The position numbers and the translations under genes were made by a program. Below the pieces are notes generated by a model. It ran no database searches. It saw only the letters and a program-made list of their open reading frames with translations, and was not told the origin of the DNA. Of a stretch of DNA of 64,000 nucleotides, positions 46,451-56,776 are shown in pieces (within the stretch, counting starts at the first letter, position 1; each line of letters starts with the position of its first letter). This DNA comes from Chalciporus piperatus (lineage: Eukaryota > Basidiomycota > Agaricomycetes > Boletales > Boletaceae), in the NCBI GenBank assembly GCA_038093975.1, contig JBBPTG010000001.1:1240001-1304000 (forward strand), read 5' to 3'.

Positions 46451-47149
46451 CCAAATGAAACTCACCCTGCAGTAGAGTCTCTTTGCGGACATCCTATCTG
46501 TCCTCGCTATGACGTACTCAGATACTCAACCACAAGGGACTCTCCGATATCGCTTGCTATCCGCGTCCCTCCTCCCTCCGTCATCAACAATACCGGAACC
46601 AGGTTCATGGGGCCACGAGTACGTTCGCCAGCTCGCATCAGAGCTTGAAGACTCCACACTCCGGCAAGAAGGTGAAGAAGCTGTTCCTCCCCTCCTGCCA
46701 CTGAAGGCGATGCGGCTGCCGTGAAGCCCGAGGCTGTTAATGTCCCGGCGAGGTCAGCGCCGAGTCGAGTGGCGGCCATGCGAACTCACCAAATGACCCT
46801 ACCGAGCCACCAGAAGACGACGACGACGAGTCGACAAGCCCAACCGTCGAGCGGGACATGTCGAACAACGTTGGAGATGCACTCAGGCGTAAAGATACAC
46901 GACCAGACGAGTTGCCAACACCACCTGGGCTTCCAGTAATGTATTGGACAGTTGTACACATTTTATCCTTAATAACTGGTCTAGTAAGTACGCCTATCAA
47001 ACATTGTACTAGATATATCAGTAGCATTGTGTACTATAGCAATAAATAGCCCATATAGTGCCATATGTGCAACTTATAGCACAAATATGTCCAATGTGTG
47101 CCATGGCTGCACATATGGCCAACTATGGCATAGGGTGTTTTTCCTGATG

Positions 47150-47578
47150 TTCTGGCATTTCACTTCTATTGGGCCAGCATTTAGTGCCCGGTTCCTGTTA
47201 TCCTCCGTACTATAGTATTTGTTCAAAGACCGAGTTGGGGTCGTGCCCAATTGCGAAGGACGACAAGGGAAAAGCGCGTCGCCACCCCCTTGGCTGAGTC
47301 ATACGTAGAAACGTAAGCCGGCAGCACCGCCGAGGTACAAAATAGAAAACAATAAATAAAATCTTGTATTACGTTAGCTTTTTGCTACTGCTCGAAGAAA
47401 GAAGTTCGAGAGTAGTGTATGTGTAAAATCAAATCAGATCTTGGGAAAATTCCTCAGAAGGTCTGCCGAGATTCCGATAAGCGTCGCAGGTATTACCTCT
47501 GCTCGAAAAAATATTTCCTTCGTCCTCGTGTCTGTCAACCCCAGAGAACCTTTGGAAGATAGGGTTCAGTAAGGTTAT
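47150..47578. other. Junction between element B and the gypsy gag
   Basis: The first 140 bp appear to continue the zinc-knuckle ORF on the - strand. The rest (tcaaccccagagaacctttgg before the gag ATG) should hold the 5' leader or LTR remains of the + gypsy, but no LTR boundary could be fixed. Confidence 0.35.
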
Positions 47579-48868
47579 ATGTCAGCAGAGTTCTACGATC
47601 AGGAACCACAAGCTCAAGGTTACAGATCTCCCCCACGTCACTTTCCATCCTCATCCGAAAGTTCTCATCCCTCTACTCCCCGTTCCGAATCTCCGATGGC
47701 AGATACAACTGATCCCATCGCTACCCTCACCGCCGCTCTGAAGGCACTCATTTCAGACAATTCGGACTCCGTGTCCAAAAAAGTTGCCGACCCTGGGAAA
47801 TGGGATGGTGACCACACCAAGTTCCGTTTGTGGTGGGCGCAGGTTAACGCCTGGCAGTCCGTCCATACGTGGAAAAACAACAAGGTCCGATGTCTCGCCG
47901 TCCTTTCACGGTTAGAAGGAAAAGCGTCTGGATATGCGCAAATGATGATCGAGACCTGGTCTCAACTTGAACTTCTGCCACCGCCTCCTCCTGCAGAAGA
48001 AGATCCGTTGGCGCTAGATCCGGTTCGAGCACCTCTGGGCCTGAAAGCATGGCCAGAATGGATCGTGTTCTCGAAAATGCTCAAGGACTATTTCCAGATT
48101 GACGTTCTCGCTCATGAGAGTCTCAGGAAATTGGAAGCATTGAAGCAGGCTGGGAAACCTGTGGATATCTTCATCCAGGAGTTTGAGTTGTTGAAGGCAG
48201 AATCGGAGATTGCAGACGCTCATGCCAAAGAGCTTCTGAAAAAGGCAATAGACTACAAAGTCTATTATCAGGCGCAAATCAACACTACTGTTGATGAGCA
48301 AAGCTACAACGACACGATCGACACCTACCGAAAGATAGGTCGTACCTTCGAACATATCATTGTAGAACGTGGTGCACCAGTTCGTCAGGCACCCGCTCCT
48401 GCCCCTAGGCCTTCTTCTTCATATCCGTACCTTCCACCACGATACCCGATTGCATCTCGCCCTCTTCCGTGTCCCCCCGCTTCGTATGCGGCCCCCCGTT
48501 TCACTCCCACAGGCACACAGCCTGGTCGTGGAGCCCCGATGGATCTGTCGGCACAGCAAATGCCAAGATCCCCCGTTCGGGGAAACTGTTTCAATTGCGA
48601 CCAGCCAGGTCATTTTGCAAACGCGTGCCCAAAGCCCCACAGGCCGCGTCAGAGACAAGTTGTTATGTGGGATCCATATTCGCAACAATACGTTGAGACT
48701 TCCCTGCCGTTTGACAACCGGCAGATGCCCTTCGCAGGTACCATCCCTGCACCCTACCCCGCTGGCCCGTCCACCAGCACAAGCTACATGTCGCATCAAG
48801 CGGCATATACAAACCAAGAAGCGGAAGCGTATTGGCGCGACCACATTGAGTCAGAAGCTAAGGCATAG
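47579..48868 (+). CDS. Ty3/gypsy Gag
   Basis: A 429-codon frame with a Ser/Pro-rich leader, a helical capsid-like region (KFRLWWAQVNAWQSVHTWKN, then DYFQIDVLAHESLRKLEALK), and the zinc knuckle CFNCDQPGHFANAC (CX2CX4HX4C) near residue 337. This is the standard layout of fungal gypsy Gag, which packages the element RNA in cytoplasmic particles. It is the only intact ORF of this element's + half. Confidence 0.85.
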   Translation: MSAEFYDQEPQAQGYRSPPRHFPSSSESSHPSTPRSESPMADTTDPIATLTAALKALISDNSDSVSKKVADPGKWDGDHTKFRLWWAQVNAWQSVHTWKNNKVRCLAVLSRLEGKASGYAQMMIETWSQLELLPPPPPAEEDPLALDPVRAPLGLKAWPEWIVFSKMLKDYFQIDVLAHESLRKLEALKQAGKPVDIFIQEFELLKAESEIADAHAKELLKKAIDYKVYYQAQINTTVDEQSYNDTIDTYRKIGRTFEHIIVERGAPVRQAPAPAPRPSSSYPYLPPRYPIASRPLPCPPASYAAPRFTPTGTQPGRGAPMDLSAQQMPRSPVRGNCFNCDQPGHFANACPKPHRPRQRQVVMWDPYSQQYVETSLPFDNRQMPFAGTIPAPYPAGPSTSTSYMSHQAAYTNQEAEAYWRDHIESEAKA

Positions 48869-48897
48869 GCAGCCGAGGCTTTAAAAGGAAGCAGCCG

Positions 48898-50413
48898 ATG
48901 AGAGAGATGGGTTCTCAGAGGCATGGACTTAGTTTACCCAATGGTTGTATTAGTACCGGGCCTCACGTTCCGTTTAAATATAATTCTTCCTCTTCTTCTG
49001 AAAGGGCGTCCCTTAGTGGCGTGGCGACAGAAGTAAAACAATTTGTGCTTAATTCCCTTAAGGTAAATTATTCGAAAAAAGAAATCCCATCAAAAATACA
49101 TGTAAGGAATCAGAATCGGAAAAACGAGCTGGATCTCGCTATTACTATTATGTACGACAAAGGGGAGCAATGGAAGAAAATGGAGTTTGCTGCTCTATTG
49201 GATTCCGGCGCAACCGAAACCTTTATAGATAAATTGTTCTGTGAGCGACATGGTTTGACACTGGAAGAACTTCCTTTTCCTATTCCAGTGTACAACGCCG
49301 ACGGCTCAGAGGGAGCGATAGGCGGTGTCACTCACAAGATTTTGCTTGTTTTGGGACATAATGGACATTTCGAGCATATGGACACTTTTGTTTGAGTACT
49401 TGGCACTCATCACATGATCATCGGCTATGATTGGCTTGAGAGGCAACAACCCTGAAATCGATTGGGTGGCCAAACAAGTACGATTCACACGCTGTACGGA
49501 TCAGTGTAAAGTAGTCAACTATCATTTGAATCGTTCGTTTTCTATTCGTCGAGTGTTTGAGGCGGGGCTCACCGAGAAAGTCCCAGTAGAACTCCACGAG
49601 TACTTAGATGTCTTCTCAGAGCAAGAGAGTGAGTGTATGCCTACCCGAAAGGCATGGGACCACGCAATAGATCTCAAGCCTGATTTCGTTCCAAAAAAGG
49701 GTCGGGTGATTCCAATGTCCGAACAGGAACTAGATGACGTCAAAAAGTTTATCGATAAGGAGTTATCGAAAGGATATCTTCGTCCGTCGAAATCCCCTCA
49801 GACATCTCCTGTTTTCTTTATTCCAAAAAAGGACGGTAAAAAGAGATTAGTTATGGACTATCGTTACGTAAACGAGGGAACTGTCAAGAACGCTTACCCT
49901 CTTCCCCTCATTTCCGGACTTATCGACCAGCTCAAAGGAGCTGATATGTTTACTAAAATGGACCTACGTTGGGGTTATAATAATATTAGGATAAAAGAAG
50001 GCGATGAATGGAAAGCGGCTTTCGTTACTCCATTCGGCGCTTACGAACCAGTCGTTATGTATTTCGGACTTACCAATTCTCCACCTACATTTCAACAGAT
50101 GATGAACAATCTGTTTAGCGATCTACATGGAGTTTTGATTATTTATATTGACGATCTTATGATCTTTACGTTCGGAAAAACTAGGGCACAGCACTTAGAA
50201 ATAGTTAAAACTGTATTGCAACGTCTCAGAGAGAACGATCTTTACGTAAAACCAGAAAAGTGCAGTTTCGCTGTAGAATCCGTAGATTTCTTGGGAATGG
50301 TTATCTCCCAGAAAGGCGTAGAGATGGACATTTCAAAGGTGCAGGCTATTCTGGACTGGCCGGCGCCAACTCGGTTGAAGGGTGTTCAGTCCTTTTTAGG
50401 ATTGGCTAACTTC
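48898..50413 (+). pseudogene. Gypsy protease and reverse transcriptase, broken
   Basis: The aspartic protease active site is LLDSGATETFIDK (about 49196). An in-frame TGA follows at 49393-49395, and a 1-nt shift lies in the AGGCAACAACCC stretch near 49441, where DWLER continues in another frame. Reverse transcriptase follows: SPVFFIPKKDGKKRLVMDYR, TKMDLRWGYNNIRI, and the catalytic YIDD (about 50146). It stops abruptly at FLGLANF, where an LTR end begins. RNaseH and integrase are missing on this strand. Confidence 0.85.
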
Positions 50414-50889
50414 TGAAACGACTCAACTCAACTAAGAGCTAAGACTCACACTAGACAATAGCGAGCCGATGTACTTGGCTGAGGTTCGATGAGGAAACTC
50501 CAGGAGAACAAGACTGGGGAGTCCAGTGCTTGTTAACCCGGGTTTATATACTATTGTCAATGTTTGTACTTGTTGTGGCTAAACCTTATCGTAGGTGACT
50601 GGGTATGACTCATACTGACTACTAGCCAATGGCGTAACTAGCTCTACTGCGGAGTGAGTAAGCGTGAGTCATATGATGAGTAATGCTGACTGATGCTGAC
50701 GAGTGAGCGGTGAGTCATCAGTTAGTAAGCGAAGGTCTGGACCTAGCTTATGTAAGTAAGTCATGTGATGCGATAAGATAAGATAACAAAAGAGGAAGTG
50801 AAACGACTAAGTCCAAAAAACGAAGAGAGACCTAGTAAGCGTAATGGAATGTAGGCATGATTAGGATAAGGAATGGAGCGTTCGTAACA
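50414..50889 (-). mobile_element. LTR at the gypsy inversion junction
   Basis: A 476-bp block starting TGAAACG and ending CGTAACA. On the - strand it is preceded by a polypurine tract (AGAGAGGGGGTAG), making it the 3' LTR of the minus-oriented half. Its left end abuts the truncated + reverse transcriptase at AACTTC with no spacer. Confidence 0.7.
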
Positions 50890-50923
50890 CTACCCCCTCT
50901 CTATGGATCGTATTCCTAGACGA

Positions 50924-51490
50924 TCAGATTTCGATGAGTGGACCTTGATTCATCCACGGTACTCCATTTGCTGGCGGAGCAGTAGCGACCTGAAGGTTGT
51001 TGTTCGTCCAGGTCACTGGTGGTTCGAATGGGTTACCATCGTTTTCATCGACAGGGATAGGGTGGGGAGCACCTACGAGTGCAGGGTCGGGAATAGGAGC
51101 CTCAGCGAGATCAGGCCAATTTGTGGGCCATTCCTGTTGATCAGGATTCTCTGGCTGTTCCTCTATCACGTTGTCCCACTTGCTCAGATCCGGGTGCCAC
51201 ACGACGAGTTTCATCCACCTTGTCGTCCAATCCCAGTTAACCTCAATAGACGTGGACCGTCTGGTAACGATCATTTGAGCGAACATGAGATATTGAATGG
51301 CCATGGTGACGACGACGATGGCGATGAAAGTGAGGAGGGAGGGGATGAGCATGCGGAGAATCCAACCGTTGCAGATGACGAAAAGTACAAAGAGGAGGGA
51401 GAGGACAAAGTTGCCTCGATCCCGAGTGAAGTTTCGAATGAAGATGTCGCGGAGGACACTCTCCCAAGCGTATGCGTCGTTGAGATCCAT
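50924..51490 (-). CDS. Membrane-protein ORF between chromodomain and 3' LTR
   Basis: A 188-codon frame from ATG (MDLNDAYAWESVLRDIF). Two strongly hydrophobic segments lie at about residues 28-68 (FVLSLLFVLFVICNGW, then SLLTFIAIVVVTMAIQYLMF). A hydrophilic, Trp- and Pro-rich C-terminal region follows. It stops 34 bp before the LTR, so it sits in the third-ORF position where some gypsy elements carry an envelope-like gene. No signal peptide, furin site or known envelope motif is visible, so it is not called an envelope. A captured host membrane gene is the main alternative. Confidence 0.5.
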   Translation of the reverse strand: MDLNDAYAWESVLRDIFIRNFTRDRGNFVLSLLFVLFVICNGWILRMLIPSLLTFIAIVVVTMAIQYLMFAQMIVTRRSTSIEVNWDWTTRWMKLVVWHPDLSKWDNVIEEQPENPDQQEWPTNWPDLAEAPIPDPALVGAPHPIPVDENDGNPFEPPVTWTNNNLQVATAPPANGVPWMNQGPLIEI

Positions 51491-52286
51491 TGGTAATGAT
51501 GGTGGTTCGTGGAAGAGAAACCGTGAGAGTAAAGACCGTCAAACATCAGTCTCTTATACCTCCTCGGTATTCGGCACGGTATTCAACCAATTGATTTGTC
51601 CGTCATCCACCTGACTCGTTAGGTTGTCATACCGCTGGAACAGTGACTCGAAGGAATCGTGGAGCGGACGGATGTATCTTGTTGAATTCCCTTCATCAGG
51701 AAAAACCTCCTGTGGATAATTCTCTGGAATACTAACAATTTCCAGAAAAAGTTAAAATTTTCACAGAATTCCTTGTATTCTTCAGATTTGTTGATATTTG
51801 TGATAAATACTTGAACCTCCCAGGATGTGTATTAGATGATATTTGTCAAAATTTCACAGAATTCTTTGTATTCTTCAGATTTGTTGATATTAGTGACATT
51901 TTACTATGCATTCATGGAAATGTGTGTTAGGATTGAGTATAGTAGTAAAGTGTACAAAAAAGCGTACTAAAAGTGTAGTCAAAAGTGTGGGAAAGTGTGT
52001 TTTGATTAGTGTAGTAAAGTGTACAAAAAAGCGTAGTAAAACAGTAGTCAAAAGTGTAGTAAAGGTGTAGGGATTAGTGTAGCAAAAGTGTACAAAAAAG
52101 CGTAGTAAAAGTGTACTTAAAGTGTACCAAAGTGTGTAATAATTGAGTGTACCAAAGTGTACAAAAAAGCGTACCAAAGCATACTTAAAAGTGTAGTAAA
52201 GTGTTTAGTAATTGAGTGTACAAAGTGTACTTAAAGTGTGTAATAATTGAGTGTAGCAAAGTGTACAAAAAGTGTACTAAAATTGC

Positions 52287-52373
52287 CTAATGAAGTGTAG
52301 CCTCATTCCCTAATCGTTGGACTTGTCAAAAATCCGCGCGAGCAAGTCACGTGACTACGTTGAACTTGCCGCG
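52287..52373 (+). promoter_or_regulatory. Conserved single-copy core with CACGTG, copy in C
   Basis: GAAGTGTAGCC, TTCCCTAATCGTTGGACTTGT, AAAATCCGCGCGAG and AAGTCACGTGACTACGTTGA, matching the cores of A and D block by block. Confidence 0.75.
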
Positions 52374-52429
52374 TCGTCAGCACTTTCGACTTGTGTTCTC
52401 ACCACCTACACCACCTCACTCGACTCGAA

Positions 52430-53140
52430 ATCAACAGCCCCGCCGGCTTCGACAGGTGAGTTTTCACTCACCCACCACCTTCATCCGAGTCTACCTCCCA
52501 CCATCACATTCACACGACAACCCGAAAACGCGACAAACAGCCGCTCGGGCTGTTTGCCCACCATCTCCACCTCACCTTCATGACATGAAAACGCGGCCGG
52601 CGTGGGCTCAACAGCCCCGCCGGCTTCATCAGGTGCGTGTATTTTTCACCAACGGACCCAGCTACTCACCTCAGACCCAGCCGCTCGGGCTGTTTGCCCC
52701 ACCACCACCTCCCACCTTCAACTCGACACCCAAACACGGCCGACGCGGGCTCAACAGCCCCGCCGGCCTCACGATGTAAGTGAAAACTTACCCACCACAC
52801 CATCCGCTCACCTCGTTCGCAGCCGCTCGGGCTGTTGGCCTCACCACCATCACCACCTCTCACCTCACCCACCCTCAACTGGAAAAACAAAGCCGGCGCG
52901 GGCTCAACAGCCCCCGCCGGCATCACGATGTGAGTACTGCCAGTTCACCCACCATCTCATCCACTCACCTTGTTAGCAGCCGCTCGGGGCTGTCTGCCCA
53001 CCACCACCTCCCACCTCAGCCCCACTCGAACAACACAAGGCCGGCGCGGGCTCAATAGCCCCGCCGGCATCACGAGGTTAGTTTTCACGTGTCTACCATC
53101 ACACTCGCTCACCTCGTATACAGCCGCTCGGGCTGTTTCA
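52430..53140 (+). repeat. GC-rich hairpin satellite in C
   Basis: About five units of roughly 140-150 bp. Each has GGGCTCAACAGCCCCGCCGG, then a GTGAGT-like or GTAAGT-like segment, then CTCACCT...CAGCCGCTCGGGCTGT and a CCACCACC tract. Confidence 0.8.
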
Positions 53141-53224
53141 AACCCCATCACCACCTCCCATCTTCAACTCGAACAACACTCACCCATACCTCCTTCACTC
53201 ATGGCACCTTCATCCTCTCAGTGA

Positions 53225-53255
<31 letters not shown>

Positions 53256-53627
53256 TCTTCTTACTAACACCAGCATTCATAGTTTGCCCCAACCCCTCCC
53301 ATCATTGTAGTCAGTAGTAGATTAGGACATGTCATGTAGTTGCTATATGTCAATCTATTTGATTTATCTGTCTCTATGCTTGATTTATGTGAAGTGCAAC
53401 TGCAAGAAGAGTAGTGAATAGCTGCAGAATCACTACAGTAATAGTGATATATTATGATATATTATGAAGTAAATCTACAAAATACTCCAAATGACAAAAG
53501 GGGACCGGAGAATTATCCAGATTTCAAACAAATCCAACAAATTCATACAAATTGTGATAATAGTTGCTTTTTCTTAAGAATTCTTAGTATTCTAGAGAAT
53601 TATCCACGGGAGGTTTTTCCTGATGTT

Positions 53628-55690
53628 ATTGCATCCTGTGCATTTTTGAGATTCGATCTTGGTTCCCATGTCCGATCAGATTCCGCATAGCCTTTCCAGT
53701 GCATGAGGTATTTCAGGGTTTTTCCCTGTAAACGAGAATCAACGATGTAGTCCACCTCATATTCATCATCTCTGTCTTCTGTCACAATCACAGGCCCAGG
53801 CTTGTCAACGGTTTGCTTCCGTAACCTGTCCTTGTATGGTTTGACACGTGAAACATTAACGACGGGGTGAATTTTCATGGTACGCGGAAGCTTCAAACGT
53901 AGTGCGTTCCGTCCAATCAGGGTTGTGATTTCGTAAGGGCCCAACCATCGTGGGGAAAGTTTCTTAGATCTCTGCGCCAGGCGGAGATTAGCTGTAGACA
54001 ACCAGACTTTCTGACCAATCTCGTAAGATGGCGATTCAGAGCGGTGTTTGTCGGCTTGCGCCTTCATACGCTTCTGAGCTTCTATTATGTTATCCTTGGT
54101 TTCTTTCAACGTGTTGGCAAGCGTGTCAACAAAGTCCGTAGCAGCGGGTGCTTTAGACGTGTAATTCTCTATTCCCATTCTCGGGGAATATGTGTGCGTG
54201 ACGTTGAAAGGTGCCTTGGATGTAGAAGCTTGCTTCTTCGAGTTGTATGAGAATTGCGCAATTGGCAACCAATCAGTCCATTCTTCTTGTTTTTCGGACG
54301 TGAATAGACGGAGATACTGTTGTAGATCTCGATTCATACGCTCAGTTTGTCCATCAGTTTGAGGATGAAAGGCGGTGGAGAGTTTGGGCGTAATGCCAAG
54401 ACGTTTGCATATGTCTTTCATCACTTGAGATGCGAATTGCGGACCTCGATCCGATATGATGGTTTTAGGAAGTCCATGATGTTTCCATACATGGGTTAGG
54501 TAAAGACGGGCAGTGTCGAGAGCGGTGACTGTTTTGTTGCAGGGAATGAATTCGACTTCTTTGGAGAATCTGTCGACTACGACAAGAATAGAATCGAATC
54601 CATTCGAGAGTGGCAGATCGGTAGTGAAATCTGCAGAGATATGTTCCCAGGGAAGATCCGGAACTTCGAGGGGGCGGAGCTTTCCAGAAGGAGCATAGTT
54701 TATCCCTTTGAAACGTGCACATCTGTCACATCGTGAGACATAGTCTTTCACGAGCGTAGCCATTCCTGGCCAGGCGTAACTGCGCTGTAGCAGTTCAATT
54801 GTCTTTTCATATCCGGGATGTCCAGCAACGGGCGTGTCGTGATGAAGTCGAATAATCTCCATGCGGAGCTCTTCTTCTTCAGGAACGTACAACCTTCCTT
54901 TCTTGTCAATCAGAATCCCATCAGACTCTTCACAAATGCCGTGTTCTTTACAGAGTTTCATGACTTCTGTCTCACGTATTTTGAAGGTTGCTTTTCTGAT
55001 TTTGTTCTTGATCAGATCGGAATCGGTTGAGAGTTGAACAGTTGACGTGACAGCTATTCTGTCCGGAGGTATTACAAGAACAGCTTTGTTATCTGCTTCG
55101 ATACCGATTGCGTGATCTTCTCTTCTTGATAAGGCATCGGCTTTTCCCATTTGGGCACCTGCCTTGTGTAACCATTTGAAATTGAATCGGCTAAGATATT
55201 GAGACCAGCGTGCTTGGCGTCGATTTAAATCTTGCCGAGTCATGAAGAACTGAAGATTCGCGTGATCGTTCCAGATTTCGAACTCGTGCTTAGAACCCTC
55301 CAGATAATGTCTCCATTGTTCTAGACTTCTGATAACGCTTAGCATCTCTTTATCCGCGATGGGATAGTTGCGTTCTTCCGGTGACATGGAGTGGGAAGAG
55401 AATGCAACGGGATGCCATTTGTCTTCTTGTTCTATAGATAGAACAGCACCTGTGGCGTAGTTAGATGCGTCCGATTCTAGACGGAAGCGTTTGTCATTGT
55501 CTGGGAAAGCGTTTGTCATTGTCTGGGAAAGCGAGTATGGGAGCGGTGATGAACTTCTGTTTCAACGTGTTGAAGGCGTTCCTCTGCGCATCTTCCCATG
55601 CGAATTTCATATCCTTCTTGGTAAGGTCATTCAAGGGTCTAGCCACTTGAGCGTAGTCTTGAATGAAGCGACGATAGAAGTTTGGAGGAC
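53628..55690 (-). pseudogene. Gypsy RNaseH, integrase and chromodomain half, inverted
   Basis: Begins YRRFIQDYAQVARPLNDLTK, exactly where the + half stops. It is then thrown out of frame by a 22-bp tandem duplication (55487-55530). RNaseH follows (LESDASNYATGAVLSIEQ), then the integrase HHCC finger (HHDTPVAGHPGYEK, CDRCARFKG), the catalytic core (ADFTTDLP, ISDRGPQFASQ, FHPQTDGQTERMNRDLQQYL), and a C-terminal chromodomain (YIVDSRLQGKTLKYLMHWKG). The chromodomain is cut by element C after NAQDAI. Its tail (FNKIHPSAPRFLRV) lies beyond C at about 51630-51690. Confidence 0.88.
55487..55530. repeat. 22-bp tandem duplication causing a frameshift
   Basis: gcgtttgtcattgtctggga plus aa occurs twice head to tail. 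22 is not a multiple of 3, so the gypsy pol frame is broken here. Confidence 0.9.
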
Positions 55691-56201
55691 ACCTGGGAAT
55701 TGAATTTTCCGAGCATTCCGAGGACTCGAGTGTCCGAGTTCACAGCCACACACCTGAGCGGCGATTGAACCTGCCGCGCGGCAAGGTGTGACATGTCACA
55801 TCCCCGTAAAATGCACCTGAACGGCGGGGCGGTCGAGCTCAACCGTGGGATCCAGTACTTGAGACACTCAGCGACCAAGGACGTTGAAACGTTGACCACC
55901 CACCGTGGATCGTTCTCAGCAACCACTTGATGGTGCGCTCCCTTTTTTCCCTAGTAGTCGACGCCAAGTTCACAGGTACGCAACACATCCTCTCCGACTG
56001 TGCCAATCAACCTGATCGACATTGCCAGCTGCATTCCCATCACCATGCTCCCCGCCGGTGGAATCCATCTCCTGCCGCCTTACTCGCCGTTCCCCGTCAC
56101 CCCAGACATATAAAAGAGGGAACGATGTGGATCGACTTTCCTCATCTTCTGTCCCCCTCCCCCTCCCTTCAACTCGTCTCGCTCTCTCTCTCCTTAATTT
56201 G
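55691..56201. other. Flank between gypsy half and the GRF gene
   Basis: Contains the palindrome TGTGACATGTCACA (55787-55800), GC-rich sequence with two CACCTGA(G/A)CGGCG motifs, and a CT-rich stretch (CTCTCTCTCTCC) just before the next ATG, likely its promoter. No gene recognised. Confidence 0.45.
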
Positions 56202-56776
56202 ATGTATGTCCATTTCTTCTACATTCTCTGGTACGTGTTCGTCTTGTTGCGCTTGTGCTTGCACTCACCCACTCATTTTTCTTGCATGCAGTCTCGACGC
56301 TCACATCATTGTTTACTATGTCAGTGGTGTCCTGATGCCATTCATACCACCACCTTATGCTCTGTCTCGCCGCTGTCCGTGCGGTGCTGATGTCACTTTG
56401 CGATTTGTGCTGCCCACAAATCTACGCAATGCAGGTCGGCCTTATTATGCAGTATGTTCTTCGGGTTCAACATGCCTCTTTTTCTGACGGTCAGCATCAA
56501 CAGTGTGGTACATGTCGCGACTGGTATCGCTGGGGTGACGGCCTTGGTAGCTCGCCGCGCAATTCTCCGGTGACATCACCTGCTATTGATCAAGGTAGGT
56601 TGTATTCAGCGAGCCGATGCCAGTGCTGATTGTTCGACGGGCCCAGGTACTCTCCCACCAGCGCCCGCAGCTTCTTTTCCAGCCATTGGACAGGCGCCGA
56701 GCGAAGATGGATGCCACCAGCCACGCTGCACAATAAAGCGAGTGGGCCGCAATTGCCAGCGACGCATGTGTCGCAA
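56202..56776 (+). pseudogene. GRF zinc-finger gene, 5' part, interrupted by element D
   Basis: A 29-nt first exon (MYVHFFYIL) joins across 56231-56290 to LDAHIIVYYV, then a GRF-type zinc finger: CPCGADVTLRFVLPTNLRNA, GRPYYA, then across an intron HQQCGTCRDWYRW. A second cysteine cluster begins later (CTIKRVGRNCQRRMCRN), a pattern seen in a large group of Agaricomycete proteins, and is cut off by element D. GRF fingers bind single-stranded nucleic acid. The 3' part is at 60130-60824. Confidence 0.6.

Larger units (their letters stand above)
43995..47149. mobile_element. Composite transposon, copy B
   Basis: The ends are CATCAGGAAAAA and its complement, followed on both sides by ATGCCATA and several CATATGG/GCATCATATAGCA motifs as subterminal repeats. 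Inside are a GC hairpin satellite of about three units (44520-44930), a triple palindrome (45121-45217) and a CGA-rich segment (45220-46450). There is no TACACTTTT satellite and no conserved core. The flanks are CA on the left and TT on the right, so no clean 2-bp duplication is visible. No transposase was recognised. Confidence 0.65.
51694..53625. mobile_element. Composite satellite-bearing transposon, copy C
   Basis: The ends are CATCAGGAAAAACCTCC and its complement. The inverted repeat runs about 40 bp with a few mismatches (TGTGGATAATTCTCTGGAAT against CGTGGATAATTCTCTAGAAT). TT flanks both sides (51692-51693, 53626-53627). Inside are subterminal TTCAGATTTGTTGATAT copies, the TACACTTTT satellite in reverse (51945-52285), the conserved core (52287-52373), the GC hairpin satellite (52430-53140) and a CAT microsatellite (53226-53253). 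It splits a gypsy chromodomain. No transposase is seen. Confidence 0.78.

Noticed and set aside
43995..47149. 2-bp target duplication for element B
   Set aside because: The flanks read CA and TT. Extending the ends by one base (ACATCAGG/CCTGATGT) does not give a match either.
50924..51490. Calling the membrane ORF a viral envelope
   Set aside because: Only position and hydrophobic helices support it; no signal peptide, cleavage site or fusion motif is visible.
52317..53224. Overlapping frames in the GC hairpin satellite (PARAQQPRR-like repeats)
   Set aside because: Composition-driven frames of the satellite seen in all copies; not coding.
50414..55696. Circular self-integration product as the cause of the gypsy inversion
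   Set aside because: The far junction (TTTGGAGGACACC) does not carry the other LTR terminus that such a product would need, so only a one-ended event or later rearrangement fits.
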